A stretch of 20,939 nucleotides of DNA from Lachnospiraceae bacterium EP-SM-12S-S03 (GCA_020540725.1 JAJBSL010000037.1:1-20939); one strand, 5' to 3'. Shown: positions 13,906 to 20,939, counted from the stretch's first letter. The notes: generated from the letters alone by a model not told the origin. A program made the numbers and translations.

Positions 13906-15636
13906 CTAAATTCCCCAATCCTGACTAATCATTTGCAGCTTTACCATATGCGGATAAATTTTGCCTGTGTTCATCAGTTTTTCCGGCGTTCCCTGTTCGG
14001 CAACCGTACCGTTTAAAAGCACAACCACTTTATCTGCGCCGCTTACGGTACGCATACGGTGGGCGATAACAAGTACGGTCTTGTCCTTTATCAGTCTTGA
14101 CAAAGCAGCCTGTATCAATGTTTCATTTTCCACATCAAGACTTGCCGTTGCTTCATCAAGTAAGATAATAGGGGAATTTTTGAGAAAAGCGCGGGCGATT
14201 GAAATTCTCTGCCTTTCCCCGCCAGACAATTCGCAACCATTTTCACCAATCATACTGTTATACCCGTCTGGGAGCTTTTCTGCAAATTCTTCACAATTTG
14301 CTAGTCTTGCCGCCGCAATTACTTCTTCGTCGGTCGCGTCCTTTCTGCCTATTCTGATATTCTCCATGATTGTGTTGTTAAACAGCGTCACATCTTGAAA
14401 TACGATAGAGTACAGAGACAGCAAGGTTTCCGGCTCTATTTTCGATATATCCATACCACCGACAGTAATCTTCCCTTTGTTTATGTCCCAAAACCGCGAG
14501 GCAAGACGCGACACCGTAGTTTTTCCGCCGCCGGACGGTCCGACTAAAGCGGTAACTTCTCCCTGTTTTGCCGTAAAAGACACATCTTTCAATACGGTTT
14601 CCCCAGTATTATAAGCAAATCCTACATGGTCGAATACAATGTCATAACCTTTATTTATCAGTTGATTTTCCCCTGTCTGAATAGGTTGGTCAAGGATTTC
14701 GTTCATGCGGTCTATGTTCGTTTTCGTAGAGATTACCGCAGCAAGATTTTGCAATGCGCCTTCAAGCGGGGCATAAAGCCTTGAAGCTACAAGCAAGAAC
14801 ATAAAAAACAGCGGAATATCAATTTCTCCACGAATAAGCAGCGTAGAGCCTACAAGCGCAACCGTAGCAATTCCAAACTTTAATATTAGTGTTGAAGAAA
14901 CAACAAAAAGTGCTGTTCCAAGTTCTGTTATAATGTGCCGTTTTTCTACATAGTCAATTTTTTTGTCAAGTCCTTTCAGATAACTTTCTTCCGCATTGTT
15001 TGATTTCAAGTCCTGTAAACTTTCGATACACTCTTGTACACCGCTTTCAAGCGCGACATTTGCCGCTACAGATTTACAGTTGAAGTATTCCTGTATGCGA
15101 GCTGAAAAGAATGTGATTGTAAATGCAATCGGTAAAACCCACACCGCCGCAAGAGCCATTCGCCAGTCGTAAGCAAAAAGGCAGATTGCAATTAGTGTTG
15201 TTGAAATGAGGGAGCCTGCCAATGCGGGTACATAATGGGAGAATGCAGTTTCAAGCGTAGCACAGTCTCCCATAATAGAATTGGTTAAATCCGCAAGGTC
15301 TTTTTTGCCAAAAAAGGACAACGGGATTTTGCGTAGCCGTTCCGCTAAGGATATACGCCTTACCCCGCTTTCCACATAAGTCGCTAAGTAAGTGGCGTTA
15401 TATTGAAACCAAGTCGCAATAAATATAAGGCATAAGCAAACCAAAGAACCAACCGCATAAAAAGCAATGCGGCTTCCATTCAAGTTCCCATTCATGGTGT
15501 CAATGACAAAGTAATAGAGCAATCCCACAGGGAGCATAAAGGATATATCCTGTACGACGCAGGCAATACAGCCTTTTATCAAATCGACAGCCCCCTGTCT
15601 TGATAATGCAAAACGTCTTTGCAATGTCTTAATCAT
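13906..15636 (-). CDS. ABC exporter half, permease fused to ATPase (second gene)
   Basis: The 576-residue protein has six membrane helices in the first ~320 residues, then an ATPase domain with Walker A GPSGGGKTT, signature LSGGERQR, Walker B IILLDEATASLD with catalytic Glu, and the H-loop His in VIAHRM. It pairs with the product of 15633-17408 to form a heterodimeric type IV exporter that pumps drugs, peptides or siderophore-like molecules out. The start is the ATG at 15636 with AAAGGAGG seven bases upstream, overlapping the upstream stop by four bases (ATGA). Tetracycline exporters such as TetAB(46)/TetAB(60) share this arrangement, but nothing in the sequence alone fixes the substrate. Confidence 0.9.
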   Translation of the reverse strand: MIKTLQRRFALSRQGAVDLIKGCIACVVQDISFMLPVGLLYYFVIDTMNGNLNGSRIAFYAVGSLVCLCLIFIATWFQYNATYLATYVESGVRRISLAERLRKIPLSFFGKKDLADLTNSIMGDCATLETAFSHYVPALAGSLISTTLIAICLFAYDWRMALAAVWVLPIAFTITFFSARIQEYFNCKSVAANVALESGVQECIESLQDLKSNNAEESYLKGLDKKIDYVEKRHIITELGTALFVVSSTLILKFGIATVALVGSTLLIRGEIDIPLFFMFLLVASRLYAPLEGALQNLAAVISTKTNIDRMNEILDQPIQTGENQLINKGYDIVFDHVGFAYNTGETVLKDVSFTAKQGEVTALVGPSGGGKTTVSRLASRFWDINKGKITVGGMDISKIEPETLLSLYSIVFQDVTLFNNTIMENIRIGRKDATDEEVIAAARLANCEEFAEKLPDGYNSMIGENGCELSGGERQRISIARAFLKNSPIILLDEATASLDVENETLIQAALSRLIKDKTVLVIAHRMRTVSGADKVVVLLNGTVAEQGTPEKLMNTGKIYPHMVKLQMISQDWGI

Positions 15637-17408
15637 GCGTTTACCTCCTTTGCAATCTTCCATTCTGCCGCTTCGGAATAATCCTTCCACATTTTTGTAA
15701 ATATGCCGTTTCTTTCTATCAGTCCGCTATGTGTGCCGCTTTCGACAATTTCACCGTCTTGCAGTACATAAATGCAATCCGCGTCTGTGATTGACGACAA
15801 CCTGTGTGCAATCATAATGACGGTCTTTCCCTTTGAAAGCGCGGATAAAGCCTGCTGTACGCGCACCTCATTATCGGGGTCGGCAAATGCGGTCGCTTCA
15901 TCAAGGATTATGATAGGCGCATTTTTCAAAATCGCGCGGGCAATCGCTATTCTTTGCTGTTCGCCGCCGGACAGATATACGCCTTTTGCGCCGACAACCG
16001 TATCAATGCCATTCGGTAATTTTTCAATAATATCCAAGCACTGTGCAGCTTCCAAAGCATGGGCGATTTCTTCGCGTGTAGCGTCAGGCTTTGCCATACG
16101 CACATTTTCCAATATGGACGCTTTGATAAGTCGGCTGTTCTGAAATACAAAGGACACCTTATTCATCAATGTTTCTTTCGGAATGTCGCATATGTCGATA
16201 TTCCCTATCAGTACGCGCCCTTTTTGCGGGTCAAAAAATCTTGTGACGATATTTGCAAGCGTTGTCTTGCCGCCGCCGGACGATCCTACCAATGCGACTG
16301 TCTGCCCCGGTTTTATGGAAAGAGATACATCATTGAGCGCGTTTTTCTTTCCGTCATAGCTGTAACTAACGTGTTCTAATGTAATCCCATTATCTTTAGG
16401 GATATTATTCACGCTGCTTTCAGATAATGGTTTTTCGTTCAGCACTTCATTAATCCTGTTAATTGCGTCGCCTACAATCATTGCGTCCTCGCTCATAAAC
16501 ATAATTTTTGTGAGCGTCGTACCAATGACGGGCGTAATCACAATATAGAAAATAAGGTTTAACAGAAGTTCATTTGTTACGCCGCCCCTTGTAAAGAGAA
16601 TACCTCCGGCAATCAGAAACGCGAATACACTGTTAATTGCCGTTGTATAGAACATCATAGGCAGACGCAGCCCCTTTGTGTATGCGATTACCCATGTTTC
16701 GTAATTGTCTATCGCGTTTTTGAAGCGTTTGAAAGAAAAGATTGTCTGTCCGAAAGTCTTTACTACGGGTACGCCCCGCACATATTCAACGGCTTCATTT
16801 GACATATCGGCAAGCGCATTTTGATATTGTTCCATTCGCTTTTCCATGTCTTTTCCTGTCATTTTCATCATAATCAGAAAACCAAGCACAACGGGAACAA
16901 GGCTTAAAAGCCCTAACCGCCAGTCAAAAGCAAGCAACAGGAAAAGTAGCCCTATAGGGGTGGCAATCGCCCCCGCTTTGTCGGGAAGCCTGTGTGCAAG
17001 ATACGTTTCCGTAGCAGCACTGGAACCGTTTACTATTCTCCGCAGCTTTCCACTTCCATACTTCTCCGTTACTCCGAGCGGCAATGCTGCAATATGGCGC
17101 ATAAGCTCTTTTCGGATATTAGCGGCAACCCGGAACGCGCTCAAATGCGAACACATCAAAGCGGCTATGTAAACAACAATAGAGATAACTGCAAACAATA
17201 CGGCAGACCAACCGTAGCCTGTGACATTCTCCGCCTGTGAGAAGTCCGGGGAAACCTCCAGTATGTCGTGAATAATACACCATATATACCAAAAAGGTAC
17301 AAGAGCCAACAGTGCACTCATTACAGACAGTACCCAAGAAAGATAGGTCAATATCTTATGCCCTCCGGCATAACCCATCAGTCTTGATAGATTTGACTGT
17401 TTTTTCAT
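15633..17408 (-). CDS. ABC exporter half, permease fused to ATPase (first gene)
   Basis: The 591-residue protein has six predicted helices in the N-terminal ~320 residues and an ATPase domain with Walker A GSSGGGKTT, signature LSGGEQQR, Walker B IIILDEATAFADPDNE and the H-loop His in MIAHRLSS. Catalytic residues look intact in both halves, so neither site is clearly degenerate. The D-loop reads FADPDNE here versus SLDVENE in the partner, consistent with a heterodimer. The ATG at 17408 follows AAGGAGG by eight bases. It is the first exporter gene, downstream of the TetR gene on the same strand, and overlaps its partner by four bases. The substrate is unknown. Confidence 0.9.
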   Translation of the reverse strand: MKKQSNLSRLMGYAGGHKILTYLSWVLSVMSALLALVPFWYIWCIIHDILEVSPDFSQAENVTGYGWSAVLFAVISIVVYIAALMCSHLSAFRVAANIRKELMRHIAALPLGVTEKYGSGKLRRIVNGSSAATETYLAHRLPDKAGAIATPIGLLFLLLAFDWRLGLLSLVPVVLGFLIMMKMTGKDMEKRMEQYQNALADMSNEAVEYVRGVPVVKTFGQTIFSFKRFKNAIDNYETWVIAYTKGLRLPMMFYTTAINSVFAFLIAGGILFTRGGVTNELLLNLIFYIVITPVIGTTLTKIMFMSEDAMIVGDAINRINEVLNEKPLSESSVNNIPKDNGITLEHVSYSYDGKKNALNDVSLSIKPGQTVALVGSSGGGKTTLANIVTRFFDPQKGRVLIGNIDICDIPKETLMNKVSFVFQNSRLIKASILENVRMAKPDATREEIAHALEAAQCLDIIEKLPNGIDTVVGAKGVYLSGGEQQRIAIARAILKNAPIIILDEATAFADPDNEVRVQQALSALSKGKTVIMIAHRLSSITDADCIYVLQDGEIVESGTHSGLIERNGIFTKMWKDYSEAAEWKIAKEVNA

Positions 17409-17563
17409 TGATAAAACCTCCTTGAAAATTTTTTATGATACGAGAACAAAATGAACGTCCTCCAATATCCTCATTTCAGTTAGTGTTGCCCTTGTGAAGT
17501 TAGCAGTAACTAACCTGTGTATAAAAATTATAGGGCAGATTGCCCTAACGAATTTATTCATTT
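17409..17563 (-). promoter_or_regulatory. Leader between the TetR gene and the exporter operon
   Basis: A palindrome AGGGCA-ATC-TGCCCT (17532-17546) is followed on the minus strand by TATAATTTTTAT. It may be a weak terminator for the TetR gene or an operator lying just before a TATAAT box. Further inward, GTTAG (17499-17503) and CTAAC (17510-17514) form a small stem, and another GTTAG follows nearby (17479-17483), so alternative folds are possible. The palindromes found upstream of the TetR gene are not repeated here. Confidence 0.4.
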
Positions 17564-18181
17564 TTATTGCCCCATAATTTTCATCCACCCGGCGGTATAG
17601 AAATCTCTCATTTCTTTCAAATAGTGCTTTGCTTCTTCAAGAGGCATTTCATGTATAATCAGCTCAAAAAATGTATTAAACATTCCTGTAATCAAGATAT
17701 GCTCCAACCGTTCATCAATGGGGGGAGCAGGTCTGCCTATCTTTTCAAGAACTGCTAAATAATCATGTGTTCCTTTTGTTTCTATTTCCACCATTTCATC
17801 AATCAATTTTGAAAAACGTGTTCCCTCCGAACAGCAAAGTATGAGCTTAAATTCATTCAAGTGTTCATAGGCATACAAGAGCATTTCATACATACATTCG
17901 CCGGAAGTAGAAGTAAGATTGTTAGGTTGTTCTTCTGGCGGAATTTCAGCAAATTCTTTTTGAGCCTTGCAAAATCGTTCCAGTAAAAAATTGTAGTGTT
18001 CGCCTACCAATGCTTCAAACAAGTCCTCTTTACTATCATAATAGCCATATAAAGCCCCTGTGGTTACGCCTGCTTTTTTAGCAATATTTCGTAATGAAGC
18101 AGATGTGAAGCCTTTTTCAAGAAATTCCTGTATAGCAGCCGATAAAATCATCTGCAATGTCGTTTTTTCTTCGTTGCTCAT
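17564..18181 (-). CDS. TetR-family transcriptional regulator
   Basis: The 205-residue protein begins at the ATG at 18181 (MSNEEKTTLQ) with AGAGG upstream; the longer frame to 18271 runs through the promoter and is not used. The N-terminal helix-turn-helix (FTSASLRNIAKKAGVTTGALYGYYDSKEDLFEALV, about 25-60) is typical TetR, and the C-terminal helical domain binds an unknown ligand and dimerises. It lies upstream of, and parallel to, the two exporter genes and has tandem palindromes over its own promoter. It probably represses itself and, directly or by read-through, the exporter until an exported compound binds. Confidence 0.9.
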   Translation of the reverse strand: MSNEEKTTLQMILSAAIQEFLEKGFTSASLRNIAKKAGVTTGALYGYYDSKEDLFEALVGEHYNFLLERFCKAQKEFAEIPPEEQPNNLTSTSGECMYEMLLYAYEHLNEFKLILCCSEGTRFSKLIDEMVEIETKGTHDYLAVLEKIGRPAPPIDERLEHILITGMFNTFFELIIHEMPLEEAKHYLKEMRDFYTAGWMKIMGQ

Positions 18182-18197
18182 TTTTAATCCTCTTTTT

Positions 18198-18223
18198 ATA
18201 ACACTGTTATATAACATCGTTAT
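18198..18223. promoter_or_regulatory. Tandem palindromic operators of the TetR regulator
   Basis: ATAACA-C-TGTTAT (18198-18210) is a perfect 6-1-6 palindrome, directly followed by ATAAC-ATC-GTTAT (18211-18223), a 5-3-5 palindrome. They lie between the -10 box and the ribosome site of the regulator gene, the expected place for an autorepressor. Spacing of the two centres is 13 bases. Confidence 0.75.
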
Positions 18224-18250
18224 AATAGCACCTCGCAAAAACTTTGTCAA
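18222..18250 (-). promoter_or_regulatory. Promoter of the TetR gene
   Basis: On the minus strand TTGACA (18250-18245), a 17-base spacer and TATTAT (18227-18222) form a near-consensus promoter. The -10 box touches the second operator palindrome, so bound repressor would block it. Confidence 0.85.
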
Positions 18251-18329
18251 TTCCCCAATATTATTTTCCACTATCCAAATATCATTTTCTGTCTGCTCAG
18301 AGATGTAAATTTCATTATCTTTTTGTTTG

Positions 18330-18364
18330 AAAAGGTGTTAAATGACCGTCTTTCAGTTAACACC
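18330..18364 (-). terminator. Terminator after the methyltransferase transcript
   Basis: GGTGTTAA (18334-18341) pairs exactly with TTAACACC (18357-18364), and on the minus strand TTTTC follows. The stop codon of the remnant frame at 18357 lies inside the stem. It separates the methyltransferase from the TetR/exporter unit. Confidence 0.65.
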
Positions 18365-18545
18365 CCTTGAAAGTGCGTTTACCCCCCATATATTCAAGGA
18401 CTTTCGCCTGTTTCGTCCATTTGCTCTCGTAAATTGTGCCCCTTGTTAGATAACGGGGACTTTGAATGGCTTGCAAGCATGACGGGATTACTTCGCCAGT
18501 TGCTGAAATTGTGAGCGTATCCGTTAAGTATATCAGGTAAAATTT
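18357..18545 (-). pseudogene. Probable 3' remnant of an unidentified gene
   Basis: On the minus strand an open frame reads LTISATGEVIPSCLQAIQ, then SPRYLTRGTIYESKWTKQ, and ends FKGC with a stop inside a terminator stem. It has normal-looking protein composition, and its base composition is richer in G and C than the methyltransferase just upstream, resembling the integrase and relaxase region. No ribosome site or start is seen after the methyltransferase stop at 18556. I read it as the tail of a mobile-element gene truncated when the methyltransferase cargo was inserted. The family is not recognised. Confidence 0.35.
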
Positions 18546-18555
18546 AAAAATTGTT

Positions 18556-19164
18556 TTACTTTCGAGCAACCACACAAAGCCAGCCTTTAGCATTTTTGTT
18601 CGTTTCTATATGCGTAAATCCTGCTTTTTCCAAAGAATATTTAATCTCTTTGGAAGTATAAATTTTCATTCCTTTTATAATCTCTGTCCATTTTTTATCT
18701 TTGTCATTTTCGCCATTTGACTCATTACAAACCATAAAAATTCCACCTTTTTTTAGCACTCTATATATCTGGCTAAAACTTTGGTCAATATCAGACCAAA
18801 AATATATTGTTTCAAAAGCAGTTGCTAAGTCAAAGGTTTCATTGGCAAAAGGAAGTTCCTGCACATTTCCTTGCAGAATTTCACAATGCTTTCTTTCTAC
18901 TGCAAATTTATTAACTTTTTTTGATTTTCTAACACTAACCTCTGAATAATCAATGCCAAAAACTTTACCCTTTGGACTTTTTTCTAATAGTTTTTTTATA
19001 TTTGCACCACCACCGCAACCAACGTCTAATGATATATCGTTCTTATTAATTTTTATATGCTTCAATCCCCATTCTGCCATAGGAGAATGACCTATATTCA
19101 TCATATTAACCATAAGGCTTCCGCCAAGTCCTTTAGGTTTACAAGTGTTTTGAAAAAAAGACAT
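18556..19164 (-). CDS. Class I SAM-dependent methyltransferase
   Basis: The 202-residue cytoplasmic enzyme has a Methyltransf_11-like fold. The AdoMet-binding motif I is LDVGCGGG (46-53), the acidic end of strand 2 is in VFGIDYSEVSV (about 71-81), the motif near strand 4 is FDLATAFETIYFW, and the post-motif strand is LKKGGIFMVCNE. The substrate is not evident; Gram-positive elements carry such genes next to exporters, and small-molecule or antibiotic modification is possible. The start is the ATG at 19164 with AAGGAG ten bases upstream; the frame to 19191 has no better site. It has its own promoter and is AT-rich like the host genes, unlike the integrase region, so it may have joined the element separately. 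Confidence 0.85.
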   Translation of the reverse strand: MSFFQNTCKPKGLGGSLMVNMMNIGHSPMAEWGLKHIKINKNDISLDVGCGGGANIKKLLEKSPKGKVFGIDYSEVSVRKSKKVNKFAVERKHCEILQGNVQELPFANETFDLATAFETIYFWSDIDQSFSQIYRVLKKGGIFMVCNESNGENDKDKKWTEIIKGMKIYTSKEIKYSLEKAGFTHIETNKNAKGWLCVVARK

Positions 19165-19209
19165 AATTACACCTCTCCTTACATCAATCAAGTTAGCTTT
19201 GACTAATTC

Positions 19210-19238
19210 ATTCTATCATTATTATAAAATTCGTGCAA
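19210..19238 (-). promoter_or_regulatory. Promoter of the methyltransferase gene
   Basis: On the minus strand TTGCAC (19238-19233), a 17-base spacer and TAGAAT (19215-19210) precede the AAGGAG site by about 30 bases. Confidence 0.55.
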
Positions 19239-19317
19239 TAAAGTCTTAAAATAATTGCAGAAATGAGATAGTGTATTTACGCAGGTTTTCTCAATTTAGT
19301 ATCTGTTTTCAAGTCAA

Positions 19318-19357
19318 AGAGGGTAGACAAAAAATATTATCTGCCTACCCTCTTTTT
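19318..19357. terminator. Terminator downstream of tnpV
   Basis: AGAGGGTAG (19318-19326) pairs exactly with CTACCCTCT (19345-19353), with an 18-base AT-rich loop. On the plus strand five Ts follow, while on the minus strand, the direction of tnpV, three Ts follow. It is probably bidirectional and ends the tnpV transcript about 25 bases after its stop. Confidence 0.7.
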
Positions 19358-19378
19358 CATCTTATAAGCGTTACATTA

Positions 19379-19759
19379 CTATGCGTAGATAATTTCTGCA
19401 TTGACGATTTCTCTTGCTCTTGCCTGTATCTCGTTTATTCTGCCAACCCACAACATCGGGCGTTCTGTTTTGAGCTGTTCAGTAACGCCCTCCTTATCAG
19501 CCATTTGCTCAACCAATCGAAACATCATCTCCGTTGCCTGTTCGTCAATATCAGCAAGATAACTGTTCAATCTGCCACTTGTGAGTAGCGTGATGTAAAC
19601 TGCTTTCTTGCATTCCTGTAAATAGCGTTTGTGTCGCTGTCCCCATAAGCCGATAGGCTTGTTTTCTTTTTCGGTTGGTAAAGTAAGGCAAGGAATATAA
19701 TAATCCCCCTGCAATTCATACCAAAGTCCGTTGCTTTCATCGTAAATATATTTCTCCAT
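19379..19759 (-). CDS. tnpV: Transposon-encoded protein TnpV
   Basis: The 126-residue protein begins MEKYIYDESNGLWYELQGDY and continues IPCLTLP, GLWGQRHKRYLQE and a helical C-terminus, as in TnpV proteins known from Tn4451-type and other clostridial elements. The exact function is not established; it is cytoplasmic, without a known catalytic motif. The ATG at 19759 follows GGAGG by eight bases; the TTG at 19774 overlaps the ribosome site and is not used. It lies next to the right end of the element and reads inward, so it could bind the end or regulate neighbouring genes. Confidence 0.85.
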   Translation of the reverse strand: MEKYIYDESNGLWYELQGDYYIPCLTLPTEKENKPIGLWGQRHKRYLQECKKAVYITLLTSGRLNSYLADIDEQATEMMFRLVEQMADKEGVTEQLKTERPMLWVGRINEIQARAREIVNAEIIYA

Positions 19760-19848
19760 AGTGTTATCCTCCAAAATAATCTATTCGCACATACATCACA
19801 GTTTCCCGATTACCACACTTTGTTATATTGTGTTATCAGATTTTTCTG

Positions 19849-19869
19849 CCCTTGATTTTGCCCTTATGA
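19849..19869 (+). repeat. Right sub-terminal direct repeat, probable integrase arm site
   Basis: Partner of 9425-9445 in the same orientation with one mismatch. The flanking CCTTG ... ACAAGG stem is also partly kept. Likely bound by the integrase N-terminal domain at the right end. Confidence 0.65.
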
Positions 19870-19928
19870 TTGTGCAGAACAAGGATAACATTGTGTGAAA
19901 TCATATAAAGGGATAAGGTGGACTGATT

Positions 19929-19965
19929 GCGATAAATCCTTTATTTTCAAGGATTTCGGAGGATT
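19929..19965 (-). repeat. Right imperfect terminal inverted repeat of the element
   Basis: The reverse-complement partner of 9358-9395, with a handful of substitutions and one base fewer. GCGATAAA recurs at 19986-19993, outside it, so the true element end could lie up to about 40 bases further right. Confidence 0.65.
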
Positions 19966-20038
19966 TTATTAAAACTCTATGAGGTGCGATAAACACCTGT
20001 GAAATTATGAATTTCTAATTATAATTTTGCATCTTATC

Positions 20039-20461
20039 TTATTCAAAATCCAATTCTAGTGAACCATTTACTTCTATTGTACTATTAACTTCTATCTCTA
20101 CATCTTCTTCAAATTTCACAATAATATCATCACCTAACTCTTCAATTCTACACACAATAATATCGCTATCATCTACTTTTTTTACTGTTGCTATTGCGGT
20201 AATATTTGAAGATTTGTTAATAGATTGATTGTATCCTTTTCTATCTTCATCTACGATTTTAAATTCGGTTACTAAATCTATTTTTAGAATACCATTTATG
20301 ATATCACCCTTTTTTCTCTTGATTGGAATATTAGTATTCTCAAGATATTCATCATATTCTATAAAATGGACATATACCCCTCCTAAAGAATTATCCATTT
20401 TAATTTTAGCCCATCTTTCATATCCATCCCCATATATTTCTTCAATCACATAACTTCTCAT
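20039..20461 (-). CDS. Hypothetical acidic all-beta protein
   Basis: The 140-residue soluble protein starts at the ATG at 20461, eight bases after AAGGAG. Alternating strands (YERWAKIKMD, VYVHFIEYDEYL, NGILKIDLVTEFKIVD, ITAIATVKKVDDSDIIVCRIEEL, DIIVKFEEDVEIEVNSTIEVNGSLELDFE) suggest an OB-like barrel. It is strongly acidic, fitting a protein that mimics nucleic acid or covers a basic toxin. No family is recognised. It is 35 bases downstream of 20497-20847 and is the last array gene before the element, so the array is split between this gene and the lipoprotein at 8532-9269. Confidence 0.65.
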   Translation of the reverse strand: MRSYVIEEIYGDGYERWAKIKMDNSLGGVYVHFIEYDEYLENTNIPIKRKKGDIINGILKIDLVTEFKIVDEDRKGYNQSINKSSNITAIATVKKVDDSDIIVCRIEELGDDIIVKFEEDVEIEVNSTIEVNGSLELDFE

Positions 20462-20496
20462 TATCAAAACTCCTTATCAGAATTTATATTTGCTGG

Positions 20497-20847
20497 TTAA
20501 AGATAATCCTTGACATATGATTGTTCCAAAAACTCTTTTACTGCAAATATATCTGCAAATCTCTCATACCGAGGAAATCCGTCCGAATTATGTTTCGAGT
20601 AAGTCAAATGAAAAATATAATAGACATCTTCGCCCAATCCATTTTTAGTGACATATAGCACATCGTCATTAGATTCGCACTTTGCTACTGCCCAAATTCT
20701 TTTGTCATATAAGAAGTGATCTTCTCCAATTTCATTTTTCAATTCAGTAACAAACATTCCATCAGCCTGTGTTAACGGAAGCATATACCAGTTAAAATCT
20801 TCACCATATTTATCATATAAATCACTAAAAACTTCTTCTATTGTCAT
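20497..20847 (-). CDS. Hypothetical immunity-like protein next to the right repeat
   Basis: The 116-residue acidic soluble protein (MTIEEVFSDLYDKYG) has a core FNWYMLPLTQADGMFVTEL, IWAVAKCESNDDVLYV and VYYIFHLTYSKHN, and a terminal helix DIFAVKEFLEQSYVKDYL. An N-terminal helix, a central sheet and a closing helix, with small size and many Asp/Glu, fit cytoplasmic immunity proteins, but I cannot name the family. The start is the ATG at 20847 with AAGGTGG eight bases upstream; an in-frame GTG at 20859 overlaps that site. The inverted repeat ends immediately before this ribosome site. If the repeat is the 3' end of a toxin gene, this would be its cognate immunity gene. Confidence 0.65.
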   Translation of the reverse strand: MTIEEVFSDLYDKYGEDFNWYMLPLTQADGMFVTELKNEIGEDHFLYDKRIWAVAKCESNDDVLYVTKNGLGEDVYYIFHLTYSKHNSDGFPRYERFADIFAVKEFLEQSYVKDYL

Positions 20848-20862
20848 TGTAAATTCCACCTT

Positions 20863-20938
20863 AAATTCTTTAGGTTAGAATCGATGATGGGGTAAACGAA
20901 AAAGCAGTTTTGACATTCCAGTGAACTGCCCCTTCGTT
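20863..20938. repeat. Right copy of window-bounding 76-bp inverted repeat
   Basis: Exact reverse complement of 1-76. One extra base (20939) continues the hairpin stem on this side, so the visible repeat here is 77 bases if that base is also shared outside the window. Its inner border lies directly before the ribosome site of 20497-20847. On the minus strand three frames are readable; one ends in a stop inside the repeat (...LPHHRF), another stays open and its TGA overlaps the ATG at 20847. Confidence 0.95.
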
Positions 20939-20939
20939 T

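Larger units (their letters stand above)
9358..19965. mobile_element. Integrative mobilizable element, about 10.6 kb
   Basis: The element lies between imperfect terminal inverted repeats (9358-9395 and 19929-19965), with 21-base direct repeats just inside (9425-9445 and 19849-19869). It carries a tyrosine integrase, an Xre regulator, an Xis-like protein, an oriT-like region with a MobA/MobL relaxase, and TnpV, but no conjugation pore genes. It could therefore move between cells only with help from another plasmid or ICE. Cargo is an ABC exporter pair, a TetR regulator and a methyltransferase. It interrupts an array of AT-rich minus-strand genes and has visibly higher GC in the int, xre and mob region. 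Exact end bases are not proven; no target duplication is obvious. Confidence 0.8.

Noticed and set aside
18182..18271. N-terminal extension of the TetR regulator
   Set aside because: The extension would read through the -10 box and both operator palindromes; the ATG at 18181 has its own ribosome site and matches the usual TetR start.
1..20939. CRISPR array, rRNA, tRNA or riboswitch
   Set aside because: No regularly spaced direct repeats, no rRNA or tRNA-like sequence and no recognisable riboswitch core were seen on either strand.

Overview
The window looks like a low-GC Gram-positive (Firmicutes) chromosome fragment, probably from a gut Clostridia/Lachnospiraceae-type bacterium. This is inferred from strong AGGAGG-type ribosome binding sites, AT-rich coding, a Gram-positive lipoprotein signal, and a mobile element whose integrase, TnpV, MobA/MobL relaxase and KTR zinc-ribbon genes are typical of that group. 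No rRNA, tRNA or CRISPR array was seen.
Layout. (1) Positions 1-76 and 20863-20938 are a perfect inverted repeat that bounds the whole window. Each copy encodes a long RNA hairpin. (2) 119-9269 is a tightly packed, all-minus-strand array of small genes: acidic soluble proteins, one SUKH-3-like immunity protein, a BamE/SmpA-like anchored protein, two paralogous 257-residue membrane-anchored proteins, three four-helix membrane proteins of matching design, a six-helix membrane protein, a bacterial-PH-like protein and a lipoprotein. Several members are decayed: a lipoprotein stump, and two genes each broken by one short-repeat frameshift. The array resumes at 20039-20847 with two more genes of the same kind. 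I read it as an accumulated set of immunity genes against polymorphic or type VII-secreted toxins of neighbouring bacteria. Only the SUKH-3 gene has a family match that supports this directly. (3) About 9358-19965 is a ~10.6 kb integrative mobilizable element inserted in that array. It has imperfect terminal inverted repeats, sub-terminal direct repeats, a tyrosine integrase, a divergently controlled Xre repressor and small Xis-like protein, a candidate oriT, and a relaxase gene with an in-frame TGA just before the likely catalytic tyrosine. Its cargo is a heterodimeric ABC exporter under a TetR-type regulator, a class I methyltransferase, and the small KTR and TnpV proteins.
How the parts work together. 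Array genes overlap or abut with ribosome binding sites inside the preceding gene, so they are probably read as one or two long transcripts from right to left. A clear terminator at 7974-8003 separates the lipoprotein/immunity pair from the genes further left. On the element, the Xre and Xis promoters face away from each other and share a repeated 9-base motif, a likely repressor-controlled excision switch. The exporter operon sits downstream of a TetR gene that has tandem palindromic operators in its own promoter.
The most interesting points are the window-bounding inverted repeat with its hairpin, the immunity-like array with duplication and decay in progress, and the mobile element that splits it.
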